From IMG/VR virus record IMGVR_UViG_3300029258_002750, positions 124,001-188,000 of that record: DNA of 64,000 nucleotides; one strand, 5' to 3'. The notes beneath the pieces are model-generated. The model saw only the letters and a program-made list of their open reading frames with translations. It did not search any database and was not told where the DNA came from. Shown here in pieces: positions 7,979-15,338 of the stretch (the stretch's first letter is position 1; each line of letters starts with the position of its first letter). The translations under genes were made by a program, and so were the position numbers. This stretch comes from a virus.

Positions 7979-8206
7979 CCCAGGATCCAACTGAGCTAGC
8001 CGGTCGATCGCCGACGCTGGCCGCAGCTCGCTCTCGGCCATCAGGTAGGGCTTCGAGCGGTTCCCCAGCGCGAGCAGGTAGATCGAGCAGAAGCGATGGC
8101 CCTGTTCGTTGACGATGGAGCCCGCGATCTCAGCCAGGTGACCGTTGAGCACCGAGTTGAAGCCGGTGCTCGCGATGATCACGACGTCGCCCTCGTGGTA
8201 CCTCAC
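7976..8206 (-). CDS. SH3-like barrel tail protein
   Basis: 76 aa, GTG start in the GTGA junction. 'YHEGDVVIIASTGF' then 'GHLAEIAGSIV' fits a small barrel. The tail ASAIDRLAQLDPG is close to consensus and ends at the promoter TAG. Confidence 0.78.
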   Translation of the reverse strand: MRYHEGDVVIIASTGFNSVLNGHLAEIAGSIVNEQGHRFCSIYLLALGNRSKPYLMAESELRPASAIDRLAQLDPG

Positions 8207-8679
8207 GGGTCGCCGGTCAGGCTCCGCAGGTCATCGGCCAGATTCCTCGCCTCCTCGGCCGTCAGCTCGAGTCGCCAATCGGCCGTCTCTCCTGCCTCGA
8301 TGACCACGCCGTTGCCCCACTCGTAGACGGCCAGGCCGTCCATCAGCTCGTGACCGTGGCCGCGCTTCGGCATTTCGGTTTCGGCTGTCGGCAGACGCAG
8401 CAACCGCGTGTCCTGCCGCCGCCGGATGCTCTCACTGGAGCCACGCCCAAGAAGCGTGAGCAATGCAAGAAGCCCGTCGTCGTCCTTATCCTCGCAGAAG
8501 ACGACGTAGCCGGAGCCGATCCCAACAGCGCCCTTCTCTCCTGGCCGCAGCCTCTCGGCCAGCTTGAAGAGACGACCGTCAGACATCACGCGCCAGAGGC
8601 GGGCGATGTCGGCTTCTTCGAGTCGCTCCTGCGCCTTCTGCAAGAAGTGCTCGGTGATCTTCACGTGTCGGACGCACAT
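8203..8679 (-). CDS. Hypothetical protein, helix-rich C-terminus
   Basis: 158 aa; ATG at 8679 chosen for its GAGGAG 8 nt upstream rather than 8712. Alpha/beta with a C-terminal ELTAEEARNLADDLRSLTGDP helix that resembles, but does not match, the tail. The N-terminus (VKITEHFLQKAQERLEEADIARL) is helical. Unknown function. Confidence 0.74.
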   Translation of the reverse strand: MCVRHVKITEHFLQKAQERLEEADIARLWRVMSDGRLFKLAERLRPGEKGAVGIGSGYVVFCEDKDDDGLLALLTLLGRGSSESIRRRQDTRLLRLPTAETEMPKRGHGHELMDGLAVYEWGNGVVIEAGETADWRLELTAEEARNLADDLRSLTGDP

Positions 8680-8683
8680 CAGC

Positions 8684-8932
8684 TCATCTCCTCGGGCGCG
8701 CAGAGCGTTCACCCAACTCGGCCAGCGCGTCGATCGCCGACAACTGGACGATCGACGGGTTGTTCTCTACCCACCGTACGGGCTCGTTGCGGCCGTCGAA
8801 CTTGATCAGGTTGTAGCGACAGTAGTCGACGCCATAGTCGAGGTGATCGACGACGGTACCGCGCACTCCTTCCGGGGCCAGGACGACGCGAGAGCCGATT
8901 GGGAGCAGTCCGTTTCCTCCAGCGCGGATCAC
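8684..8932 (-). CDS. SH3-like barrel tail protein
   Basis: 82 aa, GTG at the GTGA junction. 'LPIGSRVVLAPEGVRGTVVDHLDYG' is a clear G-RV/G-V barrel signature with an RWVENNPSIV edge strand like the 31894 protein. Tail LSAIDALAELGERS plus five basic residues. Confidence 0.78.
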   Translation of the reverse strand: MIRAGGNGLLPIGSRVVLAPEGVRGTVVDHLDYGVDYCRYNLIKFDGRNEPVRWVENNPSIVQLSAIDALAELGERSARPRR

Positions 8933-9372
8933 CCCATTCCCTCCAGCGCGGCGGTCAGCGCCGACCTCGCGCGCTCGTAGCGCTTCCGCAGCCCGTGGTC
9001 CTCGGGAAGGTCCGAGAGGTTGTCCTCGATGTCGGCCAGCTTCAGCCGGATCGCTCGCCAGCTGTCGCTCGCGACGATGTCTCCGATGAACTCCATGTAC
9101 GTGCGGTCGTCCGGCCGCGAGACGAGCTGGACCGTGTCGGCGACCTCGATACCGAACCACTCCAGCAGCTCCCGGTAGGTCGTCTCGGTGTCCTCCAGTA
9201 CGTCGTGAAGGACGGCGGCCTTCTTGAGCGTCTCGTCGGCGTACAGCACGCCCAGTCGGTTCGCAACTCGGAGCGGGTGCAGCACGTAGGGCTCGCCGCC
9301 CCACCGTGTCTGCCCGTGGTGCGCCTTGACGGCCAGGATGATCGCGTCTTCGTAGGTCATGCGTGTGCCCAT
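8929..9372 (-). CDS. HD-domain hydrolase, RelA/SpoT-hydrolase-like
   Basis: 147 aa. The order H18/H19..Q.R.GEPYVLHPLRVA, AAVLHDVLEDTETT (HD at 56-57, ED at 60-61) and a later RPDDR is the signature of the metal-dependent HD domain of (p)ppGpp hydrolases (SpoT/MESH1 type). Length fits a stand-alone hydrolase. A phage enzyme lowering (p)ppGpp or a related nucleotide is plausible; the substrate is inferred. ATG at 9372 is 2 nt after the upstream stop. Confidence 0.85.
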   Translation of the reverse strand: MGTRMTYEDAIILAVKAHHGQTRWGGEPYVLHPLRVANRLGVLYADETLKKAAVLHDVLEDTETTYRELLEWFGIEVADTVQLVSRPDDRTYMEFIGDIVASDSWRAIRLKLADIEDNLSDLPEDHGLRKRYERARSALTAALEGMG

Positions 9373-9374
9373 GA

Positions 9375-9836
9375 TCAGGCGCCGTTGTCCAGCTTGGCCA
9401 AGGCGTCTTCGAGCCGGTGGACGCGGCGACGGACGCCGGGGATCCGGTTCTCGAAGGCGTAGTTGGTCCGGTTGTGCTTGGCCTTGTAGGCGTCGTTCTT
9501 CTTCTCCAGGTCGGCCAGCTTCGCGCGCTTCGCGGCCAGCTCGCGCTCGGCGCGCTCGCGGCTCTGCTCGGTCAGGGCGATCTCGCCCTTGGAGTTGGGG
9601 AAGGTCTCGAACGCGTAGGTCAGTCGCTCGACCGGCTCACCCGTCTTGGTGAAGCGGTTGTGGCGGCCGTTGAGCAGCGACAGGACGATGTAGCCCTTGG
9701 CGCAGCCGCGCCAGTCGATGCCCGACGTGATCGAGTTCGCGGCCCAGGCGGTCCGGTGCGCGCTCAGGTGGCGCGCGGCCTTCATGACTGCCTTGTAGGC
9801 GCCGCTCGTCTTGTCGTGCTTCGTGGTCTCGTTCAT
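9375..9836 (-). CDS. Basic coiled-coil protein behind conserved leader
   Basis: 153 aa starting MNETTKHDKT, with AAGGAG 10 nt upstream; the frame extends further but has no leader there. N-terminal alpha/beta region, then a long Lys/Ala coiled coil (AERELAAKRAKLADLEKKNDAYKAKH) and a basic end. No tail. First gene after leader copy A. Confidence 0.8.
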   Translation of the reverse strand: MNETTKHDKTSGAYKAVMKAARHLSAHRTAWAANSITSGIDWRGCAKGYIVLSLLNGRHNRFTKTGEPVERLTYAFETFPNSKGEIALTEQSRERAERELAAKRAKLADLEKKNDAYKAKHNRTNYAFENRIPGVRRRVHRLEDALAKLDNGA

Positions 9837-9900
9837 CTGTGCGTTGCTCCTTCTGCTCCTCTCAACAATCTCGTTCTCGGTTCTCACAGAGTTATTGTAA
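9837..9900 (-). promoter_or_regulatory. Conserved leader, copy A
   Basis: Minus strand ACTTACAATA…TGAGAAC-N12-TGTTGAGAGG…AGAAGGAG before the ATG at 9836 (in this copy the second box begins TTGTTGAGAGG). One of five copies; the N12 spacing is invariant. Confidence 0.75.
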
Positions 9901-9924
9901 GTAGCGCTGACCGAGCGGTTTACG

Positions 9925-10197
9925 CTACACCCCTGCGGGGTGCGGCAGGGGACTGGTGTTCTCGGTCTTGACCTCGACGCCAGCGTGGCGGGCGACGTGG
10001 AGAGCGATCTCCTCCAAGGTCTTCCACTCGCGGTAGAGACGGGTGGAGTCGTCGTTGGTGGTGTTGTAGTGGCCGTAGACCTTGGCATCGGCGATCCGCT
10101 GCCACTCCATTCGGAGGCGACGGTGCGCGCGGCGCGCCTTCAGCGCGGCGTGCTCGGCGACGGCCTTCAGACTCGCGTTCGACCTCAGCTTGCTCAT
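9925..10197 (-). CDS. Small basic helical protein behind conserved leader
   Basis: 90 aa, ATG with AAAGGAG Shine-Dalgarno. Basic, helix-rich (KAVAEHAALKARRAHRRLRMEW), no cysteines, no tail. It could bind nucleic acid, judged by composition only. Independent transcription unit from copy B of the leader. Confidence 0.78.
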   Translation of the reverse strand: MSKLRSNASLKAVAEHAALKARRAHRRLRMEWQRIADAKVYGHYNTTNDDSTRLYREWKTLEEIALHVARHAGVEVKTENTSPLPHPAGV

Positions 10198-10256
10198 GGG
10201 GTTCTCCTTTCACCCCTCTCAACAACTCAAGCGTCGGTTCTCACAGGTATTCTGTA
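10198..10256 (-). promoter_or_regulatory. Conserved leader, copy B
   Basis: Minus strand ACTTACAGAATACC-TGTGAGAAC-N12-TGTTGAGAGGGG-TGAAAGGAG. Shares ACTTACA upstream with copy A. Confidence 0.75.
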
Positions 10257-10263
10257 AGTGCAG

Positions 10264-10458
10264 TCAGCCGCCGCGCTTATCACATCCCCCGGTCTCGGGC
10301 TGGTAGGGAGGGCAGCCGCCGCAGGTGCAGTCGCGCTCCTGGGTGCAGTTGTCCTCGGGCACCGGGTAGTAGATGTTCGGGTAGGTCCGGGTGTCCGGCG
10401 CGGCCAGGAGTACGAGCGACGAAAAGACGACGACAAAGACGATCACGGTGTGTGTCAT
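10264..10458 (-). CDS. Small secreted or membrane-anchored Cys-rich peptide
   Basis: 64 aa. Hydrophobic N-terminus (VIVFVVVFSSLVLLAA) is a signal peptide or anchor. The rest is a Pro/Cys-rich domain with six cysteines (CTQERDCTCGGC…GGC) that could form disulfides outside the cytoplasm. Leaderless start. Possibly an envelope-active phage peptide. Confidence 0.72.
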   Translation of the reverse strand: MTHTVIVFVVVFSSLVLLAAPDTRTYPNIYYPVPEDNCTQERDCTCGGCPPYQPETGGCDKRGG

Positions 10459-10464
10459 GCCTAC

Positions 10465-10470
10465 GTTCTA
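10465..10470 (-). promoter_or_regulatory. TAGAAC box for 10458
   Basis: Minus strand CCCGGG-TAGAAC-GTAGGC-ATG. Diverges from the rightward box at 10495-10500, 24 nt away. Confidence 0.73.
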
Positions 10471-10494
10471 CCCGGGAGTGTCGCCGACCCGGGG

Positions 10495-10500
10495 TAGAAC
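10495..10500 (+). promoter_or_regulatory. TAGAAC box with leader for 10518
   Basis: CCGGGG-TAGAAC followed by 17 nt containing GCAGGAGG, then ATG at 10518. This is the leadered version of the box. Confidence 0.65.
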
Positions 10501-10517
10501 TACCGCAGGAGGCAACA

Positions 10518-10880
10518 ATGAGAATCTGGGGTGAGAAGCCTGGTTTCTGGTTGTCAGGGCTCGTGATCGGCGCCTTCTTCGGGCTCGTGCTGCAAGGCTG
10601 TCCGCCCACGAGCGGACCCGCCAAGGGCACGCCCGCCGAGAAGATCAATGCGCTCTGGGAGTCGGTGCCGGTAGACACGATGCAGATGCATCCGGTTCGC
10701 CGGACTCCTACTCCCCACGGCTGGCTCGTCGTCAGCGGCAACGGTGGTTCGGTGAATTCGGTGACCTACGTTCCCGATCACGAGCACACCTGGCTCGCGG
10801 TGCCGAAGCCCAAGCCGACGCCGCCCACGGCGGCCGAGATCACCGCCGACGACTGGGGAGGAGCGAGTGATGGGCAGTAA
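10518..10880 (+). CDS. Putative lipoprotein or signal-anchored protein
   Basis: 120 aa starting MRIWGEKPGFWL with GCAGGAGG 5 nt upstream. A hydrophobic segment (residues 10-27) ends LVLQGC, a lipobox-like site with Cys28, then a Pro-rich exposed region. No tail. First gene of the rightward run. Confidence 0.75.
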   Translation: MRIWGEKPGFWLSGLVIGAFFGLVLQGCPPTSGPAKGTPAEKINALWESVPVDTMQMHPVRRTPTPHGWLVVSGNGGSVNSVTYVPDHEHTWLAVPKPKPTPPTAAEITADDWGGASDGQ

Positions 10881-11103
10881 GCGGTCGGTCCGGGAGAAGG
10901 CGCTGAAGCCGATCTACACCGACCTCTGCCTGGAGGGCTACGGTCAGTGTGAGTTCCTACACGGCCTCGAAGACGCCTTCGACGAGCCGGGCGACTTCGA
11001 GATCGAGCACAGCGACGAGATGCTGATCCTGACCACGAAGAGCGGCACGCAGATTCGCGCGTTCGCGCGCGAGATCATCTACCTGAACCAGGAGCCCGTG
11101 TGA
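10870..11103 (+). CDS. Small acidic hypothetical protein
   Basis: 77 aa; ATG at 10870 preferred over GTG at 10867 because GGAGGAG is then 6 nt away. Acidic alpha/beta protein, no tail, overlapping the end of the lipoprotein gene by 11 nt. Confidence 0.72.
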   Translation: MGSKRSVREKALKPIYTDLCLEGYGQCEFLHGLEDAFDEPGDFEIEHSDEMLILTTKSGTQIRAFAREIIYLNQEPV

Positions 11104-11564
11104 CCGACAGGCCGAGCGACGCGTCCGACCTTCTCCGTGACCTGTGCGAGGACCAGCGGAAGGAGATCAAGCGACTCCGCCAGGAGATCGAGGAGTTCCA
11201 GGCCAGCGCTGACCTCCGATGGGACGCGGACATGCGCGCGATCAAGCGCTGGCAGGAGGCGACCGGCGCAACCGACACCTGGCCGGACCACGCCGACCTG
11301 TGCGTCTGGCTGCTGGAGCAGCTGGACACGCACAAGAAGGAGCAGGCGCGGGAGCTGCACGATCGCCTGAGCAAGCTGCGCTTCATGGCGCACGACGAGC
11401 ACTGCGAGATCTACGCGAAGATCATCAGCGATGCCCAGCATCGCCTCGACAACTGGGACCACGAGCCGACGCAGAAGGCCAAGATCGTTCCCGGGTGGTG
11501 GAAGCTGCCGCGCGATCCACAAGGCACGCCGCAGTGCCGCGCGTGCGGCACGTGGCTGGCATGA
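11100..11564 (+). CDS. Coiled-coil protein with C-terminal CxxC
   Basis: 154 aa, GTG start in a GTGTGA junction. N-terminal coiled coil (DLCEDQRKEIKRLRQEIEEF), a second helical zone, then a C-terminal CRACGTWL zinc-knuckle-like end. No tail. Confidence 0.74.
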   Translation: MTDRPSDASDLLRDLCEDQRKEIKRLRQEIEEFQASADLRWDADMRAIKRWQEATGATDTWPDHADLCVWLLEQLDTHKKEQARELHDRLSKLRFMAHDEHCEIYAKIISDAQHRLDNWDHEPTQKAKIVPGWWKLPRDPQGTPQCRACGTWLA

Positions 11565-11896
11565 GCGAGCAGCCGAACTACGAACTGCTCTCCATGCTCT
11601 GTGAAGCGCCAGACAGTCAGATGGGCGAGACGCTCGTGGACATGCTCCGCAAGCTGCTTCCGTCGGCCGTCGAGCAGCTCGGCCGCGTGGCCGATCCCGA
11701 CGAAGACGAGGTGGCGCGCGTTCGTCGCGGACTTCACGAAGCGCTGGACCTCGCTGCCTACAGCTCGCTCGCATCTGGGTTCGTGATGCAGGTACTCGAC
11801 ATGGAGTGGAGACGGCTGGGCGGTTCGCCGGACGACCCGGCGCCGTGGCGCGAAGGACCGCCGTGGAATTGGGTCCAAGACGGAACGGAAGCCTGA
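11561..11896 (+). CDS. Acidic helical protein
   Basis: 111 aa, ATG in the ATGA junction. The segment SAVEQLGRVADPDEDE at residues 35-50 matches the tail consensus but lies inside the protein, so it may be an internal copy or coincidence. The remainder is helical with a Trp/Pro-rich end. Confidence 0.73.
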   Translation: MSEQPNYELLSMLCEAPDSQMGETLVDMLRKLLPSAVEQLGRVADPDEDEVARVRRGLHEALDLAAYSSLASGFVMQVLDMEWRRLGGSPDDPAPWREGPPWNWVQDGTEA

Positions 11897-12174
11897 TGGA
11901 GGATCTTGAGGACCCTACCTGCGACGAGTGCGGGCGACCGACCCTGCCCGAGGACGGCATCGCCGTCCCCGGCGCAGGCGCCGATGGCGAGCCGGGCTAC
12001 TACTGCCGGTCCTGCGCAACCGAAGACGAAATCAAGGAGGACGAGCGTGAGAGATCGATACGGAAAGCGCTACGGAAGCCTGATGGACAACTGGCCCAGC
12101 CGATCGAGGGGCGAGTTGCAGCGGGAGGCGGCGGCGGAGCGGAAGAGGAAGGAGGCCAAGAAGAAGCGCCGTGA
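11896..12174 (+). CDS. Zinc-finger protein overlapping the next gene
   Basis: 92 aa from ATG in TGATG. CDECGRP near residue 10 and CRSC near residue 38 form a treble-clef-like site resembling the dksA/traR pattern of spacing. The last about 42 codons overlap 12047-12310 in another frame and are low-complexity (Gly/Glu), so the true C-terminus is doubtful only in function, not in reading. Confidence 0.65.
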   Translation: MEDLEDPTCDECGRPTLPEDGIAVPGAGADGEPGYYCRSCATEDEIKEDERERSIRKALRKPDGQLAQPIEGRVAAGGGGGAEEEGGQEEAP

Positions 12175-12310
12175 GAAGCAGCCGCTCATGGTCCGCGTGC
12201 GGGGCCTGGTCTGGTGCCGGGTCTGCGGCAAGGTGCACGAGCGGCGCTCGCAGATGGCCGAGTGCACGCGGTCGGAGTGGTACGCGCTGTGGAGGGAGAA
12301 GATCAGGTAG
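12047..12310 (+). CDS. Basic zinc-binding small protein
   Basis: 87 aa; GTG at 12047 has a strong AAGGAGG upstream, inside the preceding gene. Lys/Arg-rich helix (RGELQREAAAERKRKEAKKKRREK), then CRVCGKVHERRSQMAEC, a CxxC…H/C site. Likely nucleic-acid or protein binding; no tail. Confidence 0.72.
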   Translation: MRDRYGKRYGSLMDNWPSRSRGELQREAAAERKRKEAKKKRREKQPLMVRVRGLVWCRVCGKVHERRSQMAECTRSEWYALWREKIR

Positions 12311-12592
12311 ATGGCCAGCAAGAACACAAGGGAGCTGGCCCTGATCATGCTGGAAGGGGAGCGGCTCACCGGCGGGGTAACCGTGGAGATGCTGCGGCAA
12401 CGCGCCCAGGTCTCGGACAGGGTGGCGCACCGGATCCTCGGCGACCTGTTCAAGAAGGGACAGGCCGCGCGAACGAAGCGGTGGTGCGCACGGGCCGGTC
12501 GGAACGTGTGGCACTACTACGATCCGAAGACGGGCGGCGGTGCCGAACAGCCGAAGCATCGGACACGGGCCGCGCGGAGGGCCGGTGGCTAG
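12311..12592 (+). CDS. Winged-helix-like DNA-binding protein
   Basis: 93 aa, ATG immediately after the upstream TAG. LALIMLEGERLTGGVTVEML, AQVSDRVAHRILGDLFKKGQAARTKRW, NVWHYYDPKTG reads as three helices plus wing, the usual wHTH layout. It is a candidate regulator for the rightward run; target unknown. Confidence 0.72.
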   Translation: MASKNTRELALIMLEGERLTGGVTVEMLRQRAQVSDRVAHRILGDLFKKGQAARTKRWCARAGRNVWHYYDPKTGGGAEQPKHRTRAARRAGG

Positions 12593-12905
12593 CCAGCTGA
12601 CCGTTGCGCAACGGCTCGTGCTCGAGGCCGATCGGGAGCGCGGCCTGGAGGACGGTCCGCTCGACGAGCCTGCCCAGGAGGGTGAGTTCGACCGGCGGAC
12701 GCGCGCGCAGATGGTTGAGGCTCTCGCCACGTCGATCATCCGAAACGCGCGGGACATGCGGCCCTACCACAAGGAGGAGGCGGCCCTGCGGCGGGTGCTC
12801 GGTCACCCGGACTCGGCCGTCGATGAGCTGGCCGCGCTCTGGAAGGAGCCGACCATGCTGCACGGTCTGCGCGAGGCCCTCGACGAGCTGAGAAAGGAGG
12901 CGTGA
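12585..12905 (+). CDS. Helical tail-containing protein
   Basis: 106 aa, GTG with GGAGGG nearby. Contains PDSAVDELAALWKEP (tail-like) about 25 residues before the end; the remainder is helical and charged. Function unknown. Confidence 0.72.
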   Translation: MASQLTVAQRLVLEADRERGLEDGPLDEPAQEGEFDRRTRAQMVEALATSIIRNARDMRPYHKEEAALRRVLGHPDSAVDELAALWKEPTMLHGLREALDELRKEA

Positions 12906-13300
12906 TGGATCCGCTGGTGGACCTGCCGCGCGATCAGCAGGCGCGCCTTCGAGAGCTGAAGAAGCAGCGCGACAAGATCGACGAGGAGATCCTCGTGGTG
13001 CAAGCACGAGGCGATACCTGGTACCCACGACCACTATGCGACCTACTGCCGCCACTGCGGCCACATGATGGACTCGTGGCTCTGAGGTGGGAGCGGCTGG
13101 CTTGTGGCGCTCTGCGGTTCCACGGCAGGAAAGCCATGACGGAGATCGTCGAGCTGCTGCATGGGGATGACGACTACACCACGTCGATCCCAACCGGCTG
13201 GCCCGCGCCCTTCTGGATTGACGTCTACCCGAAGAACATCGAGGCCCAGAACGAACTACTCCGGCTGGTCGAGGAAGACGAGGGTAGAACGACAGCATGA
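12905..13300 (+). CDS. Hypothetical protein ending in GRTTA
   Basis: 131 aa; ATG at 12905 follows AAAGGAGG (GTG at 12902 possible). N-terminal coiled coil (RLRELKKQRDKIDEEIL), then mixed sequence. The last codons GRTTA are supplied by the TAGAAC box of the next gene. Confidence 0.72.
   Translation: MDPLVDLPRDQQARLRELKKQRDKIDEEILVVQARGDTWYPRPLCDLLPPLRPHDGLVALRWERLACGALRFHGRKAMTEIVELLHGDDDYTTSIPTGWPAPFWIDVYPKNIEAQNELLRLVEEDEGRTTA
13285..13290 (+). promoter_or_regulatory. TAGAAC box for 13297
   Basis: GAGGG-TAGAAC-GACAGC-ATG; read in the upstream frame as G-R-T-T-A-stop. Confidence 0.73.
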
Positions 13301-13800
13301 AGATCAAGATCAGCTACGAGCGAGCGCGAACAGGTTTCCCCGAGGCGGTGAAGGAGGCTGTTGCCAAGCTACGCAAGGGCAGGAGCAAGCATCGCAACGC
13401 GGCCCCCGCCGACCTCCGGTGGAGCCTCTCGTGGGGTGTTCGTATCGAAGGCGGCGCGTTCTCGTTCAAGGATCTGCTGGACGGCACGGCGCGGGCCAGA
13501 GCGGCGGCCCGCCGCGCGATGACGGTTGAGGAGCGCATTGCCGACGAAGTGCGCCGGGTCTTCGCATCCGTCGAGGCGGCCATACCCACCGGGCACTGCT
13601 ACTACGGCGGCGCGCCTCTCACTCCCGTTCCCGACGAGATCGTTCGGTACATCACCGAACGCAAGACCGAGATCTACCGGGAGGAGCAGCGGGAGGAGCG
13701 GCGGGTCGCGGCGATGAGCGACGAGGAGCGCGCGGCCGAGGCCGAACAGTTGCTCAACAAGCTGCGCGGTACGCCCGGGTTCGTGGAGGTGAACCTGTGA
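13297..13800 (+). CDS. Basic/helical hypothetical protein
   Basis: 167 aa, leaderless ATG. Basic N-terminus (KISYERARTGFPEAVKEAV), a central GHCYYGG, then a long charged helix (RYITERKTEIYREEQREERRVAAMSDEERAAEAEQLL). No tail, no family recognised. Confidence 0.76.
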   Translation: MKIKISYERARTGFPEAVKEAVAKLRKGRSKHRNAAPADLRWSLSWGVRIEGGAFSFKDLLDGTARARAAARRAMTVEERIADEVRRVFASVEAAIPTGHCYYGGAPLTPVPDEIVRYITERKTEIYREEQREERRVAAMSDEERAAEAEQLLNKLRGTPGFVEVNL

Positions 13801-14063
13801 GTCTGCCGAAAGCCGTCGAGGAGCTGACCGATCGAGTTGGGGGACAGGAGGCGGCCCGGCTGCTGCGCGAGATCGCCGGGACGCTGGATGGGCTGCCGCC
13901 GCCGCCCGAGCCCGAGATCATCATCGCCTGCCTGCACTGCGGCTGCCGGTCGTTCGACTCCAACCTCATGCCGATCACTCACCTGAACGCGATCGTGGGG
14001 TACGTGTCTCGCGGCGTGCACTGCGCGAGGTGCGGCAAGCCGCTCGATTTGAGGCCCAGCTGA
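13797..14063 (+). CDS. Zinc-ribbon protein
   Basis: 88 aa, GTG in the GTGA junction. Helical N-half (AVEELTDRVGGQEAARLLREIA), then CLHCG…CARCGKPLDLRPS, a two-knuckle zinc ribbon. No tail. Confidence 0.76.
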   Translation: MSLPKAVEELTDRVGGQEAARLLREIAGTLDGLPPPPEPEIIIACLHCGCRSFDSNLMPITHLNAIVGYVSRGVHCARCGKPLDLRPS

Positions 14064-14299
14064 TGGACGGGGACCTCGGACTCCCACTGCGGCGGTGCAA
14101 GGCTGGCCGGTGTTGCGCTCACGCCGATCCCAGGTGGGTCAAGGAGGCGACGATCCGCCGCGCCGAAGACGGCTGGGAGATCGAGACGGTCGATGGTCAG
14201 GTGCTCACCGTGGGCCAGCTGACGTTCGAGGAAGATCCGAGACGTGAGCAGTTCGAGAAGCAGGCTCGCGCCGACATCCGAGCGATCTGGGGGCGATGA
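14063..14299 (+). CDS. Small hypothetical protein
   Basis: 78 aa, ATG in TGATG. RRCKAGRCCAHADP near the N-terminus has three cysteines and a histidine; then a beta pair (WEIETVDGQVLTVGQLTF) and a helix. No tail. Confidence 0.72.
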   Translation: MDGDLGLPLRRCKAGRCCAHADPRWVKEATIRRAEDGWEIETVDGQVLTVGQLTFEEDPRREQFEKQARADIRAIWGR

Positions 14300-15129
14300 T
14301 GGCCGACTACGAGCGAGAGGACTGGATGCTTGAGGCGCTGAGGTGGGCATCCGCGTACGGATGGACGTGGGTCAGCGCTGACGAGGAGTTCGTGTTCGCC
14401 GACCGGCCCGAGCATCTGAAGGTCATCAAGAACCCGAACTCCGAGGCCAAAGGCGGCTGGTGTCCGTGGTTCTCCCCAATCGGTGCGGTCCAGATGGAGG
14501 CGCCGTTCGGACATCCGATCGCCGCGCTCAAGGCGGCGACCAAGGTCTATGAGATGTTCGTCGGCGAGGATGAGATCGCGCGGCTTGAGAAGGAGAAGGA
14601 GGAGGCAGTCGCGGTGGCGCATCTCCGAGATCGGATCGAGAAGATCAAGAGCCCGCCGCAGGCACCGGCGCCGATGATCGGACTGAACGAGCCGGTCACC
14701 GCCCACGTGCTCATCCAGCGCGTCCAGTGCGAGCGGTGCGGGCTGGCCTTTGACTCACCGGCCAGCAACGCCGGGAGGGTCGCGCTCTGCGGCGGCTGCG
14801 GGATCATGATCCGCTTCCCCGAGATCAACCAGACTGAGCCGTTCCGCGCCCCGTCCAAGGTGGCCAGTTTCCTCCACTGCCCCAGCTGCGGTGTCGCTGT
14901 TCCGTCGTGCAGGAGGGGGAAGCTGTGCCTCAAGTGCGAGGTAGATGGTGTCGACGAGAAGGAGTCGCCGGACGAACGACCGCTCGCGGCCCGCGTCGAG
15001 ATGCTGGAGAAGCGTCTGGACTGTATGCCCTGCCCCTCGAAGGGACCTGGCGGGCGCCCCTGCACCAAACCGTTCGGCCACCAGGCTGATGGCAACCTCG
15101 CGCACACGAACGGAGACTTCGGCTGGTGA
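14296..15129 (+). CDS. Multi-zinc-ribbon protein
   Basis: 277 aa. Alpha/beta N-terminal 100 residues, a helix (EIARLEKEKEEAVAVAHLRDRIEK), then two or three zinc ribbons: CERCG..CGGCG near 150-170, CPSCG..CLKCE near 195-215, and CMPCPS…CTKPFGH near 245-265. The last CxxC…H-type segment (GGRPCTKPFGHQADGNLAHTNG) resembles short host/phage modules of unknown role. No tail. Confidence 0.78.
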   Translation: MMADYEREDWMLEALRWASAYGWTWVSADEEFVFADRPEHLKVIKNPNSEAKGGWCPWFSPIGAVQMEAPFGHPIAALKAATKVYEMFVGEDEIARLEKEKEEAVAVAHLRDRIEKIKSPPQAPAPMIGLNEPVTAHVLIQRVQCERCGLAFDSPASNAGRVALCGGCGIMIRFPEINQTEPFRAPSKVASFLHCPSCGVAVPSCRRGKLCLKCEVDGVDEKESPDERPLAARVEMLEKRLDCMPCPSKGPGGRPCTKPFGHQADGNLAHTNGDFGW

Positions 15130-15338
15130 GCGGCGTCAACCGCGTCAAGCTGCTGTGTCCGGTCTGCGGGAAGACTCCGGTGTCCCGCGACTACCCGAGC
15201 GGCCTGCCGACTCTGGCGGACTTCATCTGCGAGGCGTGCGTCAAGGACGGCAAGACCAAGAAGGACATCCCGTCGCCGTCTCCCGAGGAGCAGGAGATGA
15301 TCGACTGGCTGATGGGAACCGTGGAGGAGCAGCGATGA
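15126..15338 (+). CDS. Zinc-ribbon protein
   Basis: 70 aa, GTG start. CPVCGKTPVSRDYPSG…CEACVKDGKTKKD is a simple ribbon, followed by an acidic helix (SPEEQEMIDWLMGTVEEQR). No tail. Confidence 0.76.
   Translation: MSGVNRVKLLCPVCGKTPVSRDYPSGLPTLADFICEACVKDGKTKKDIPSPSPEEQEMIDWLMGTVEEQR

Noticed and set aside
11561-11896. Internal SAVEQLGRVA as a genuine tail
   Set aside because: It lies in the middle of a helical protein; could be chance, so not counted among the tails.
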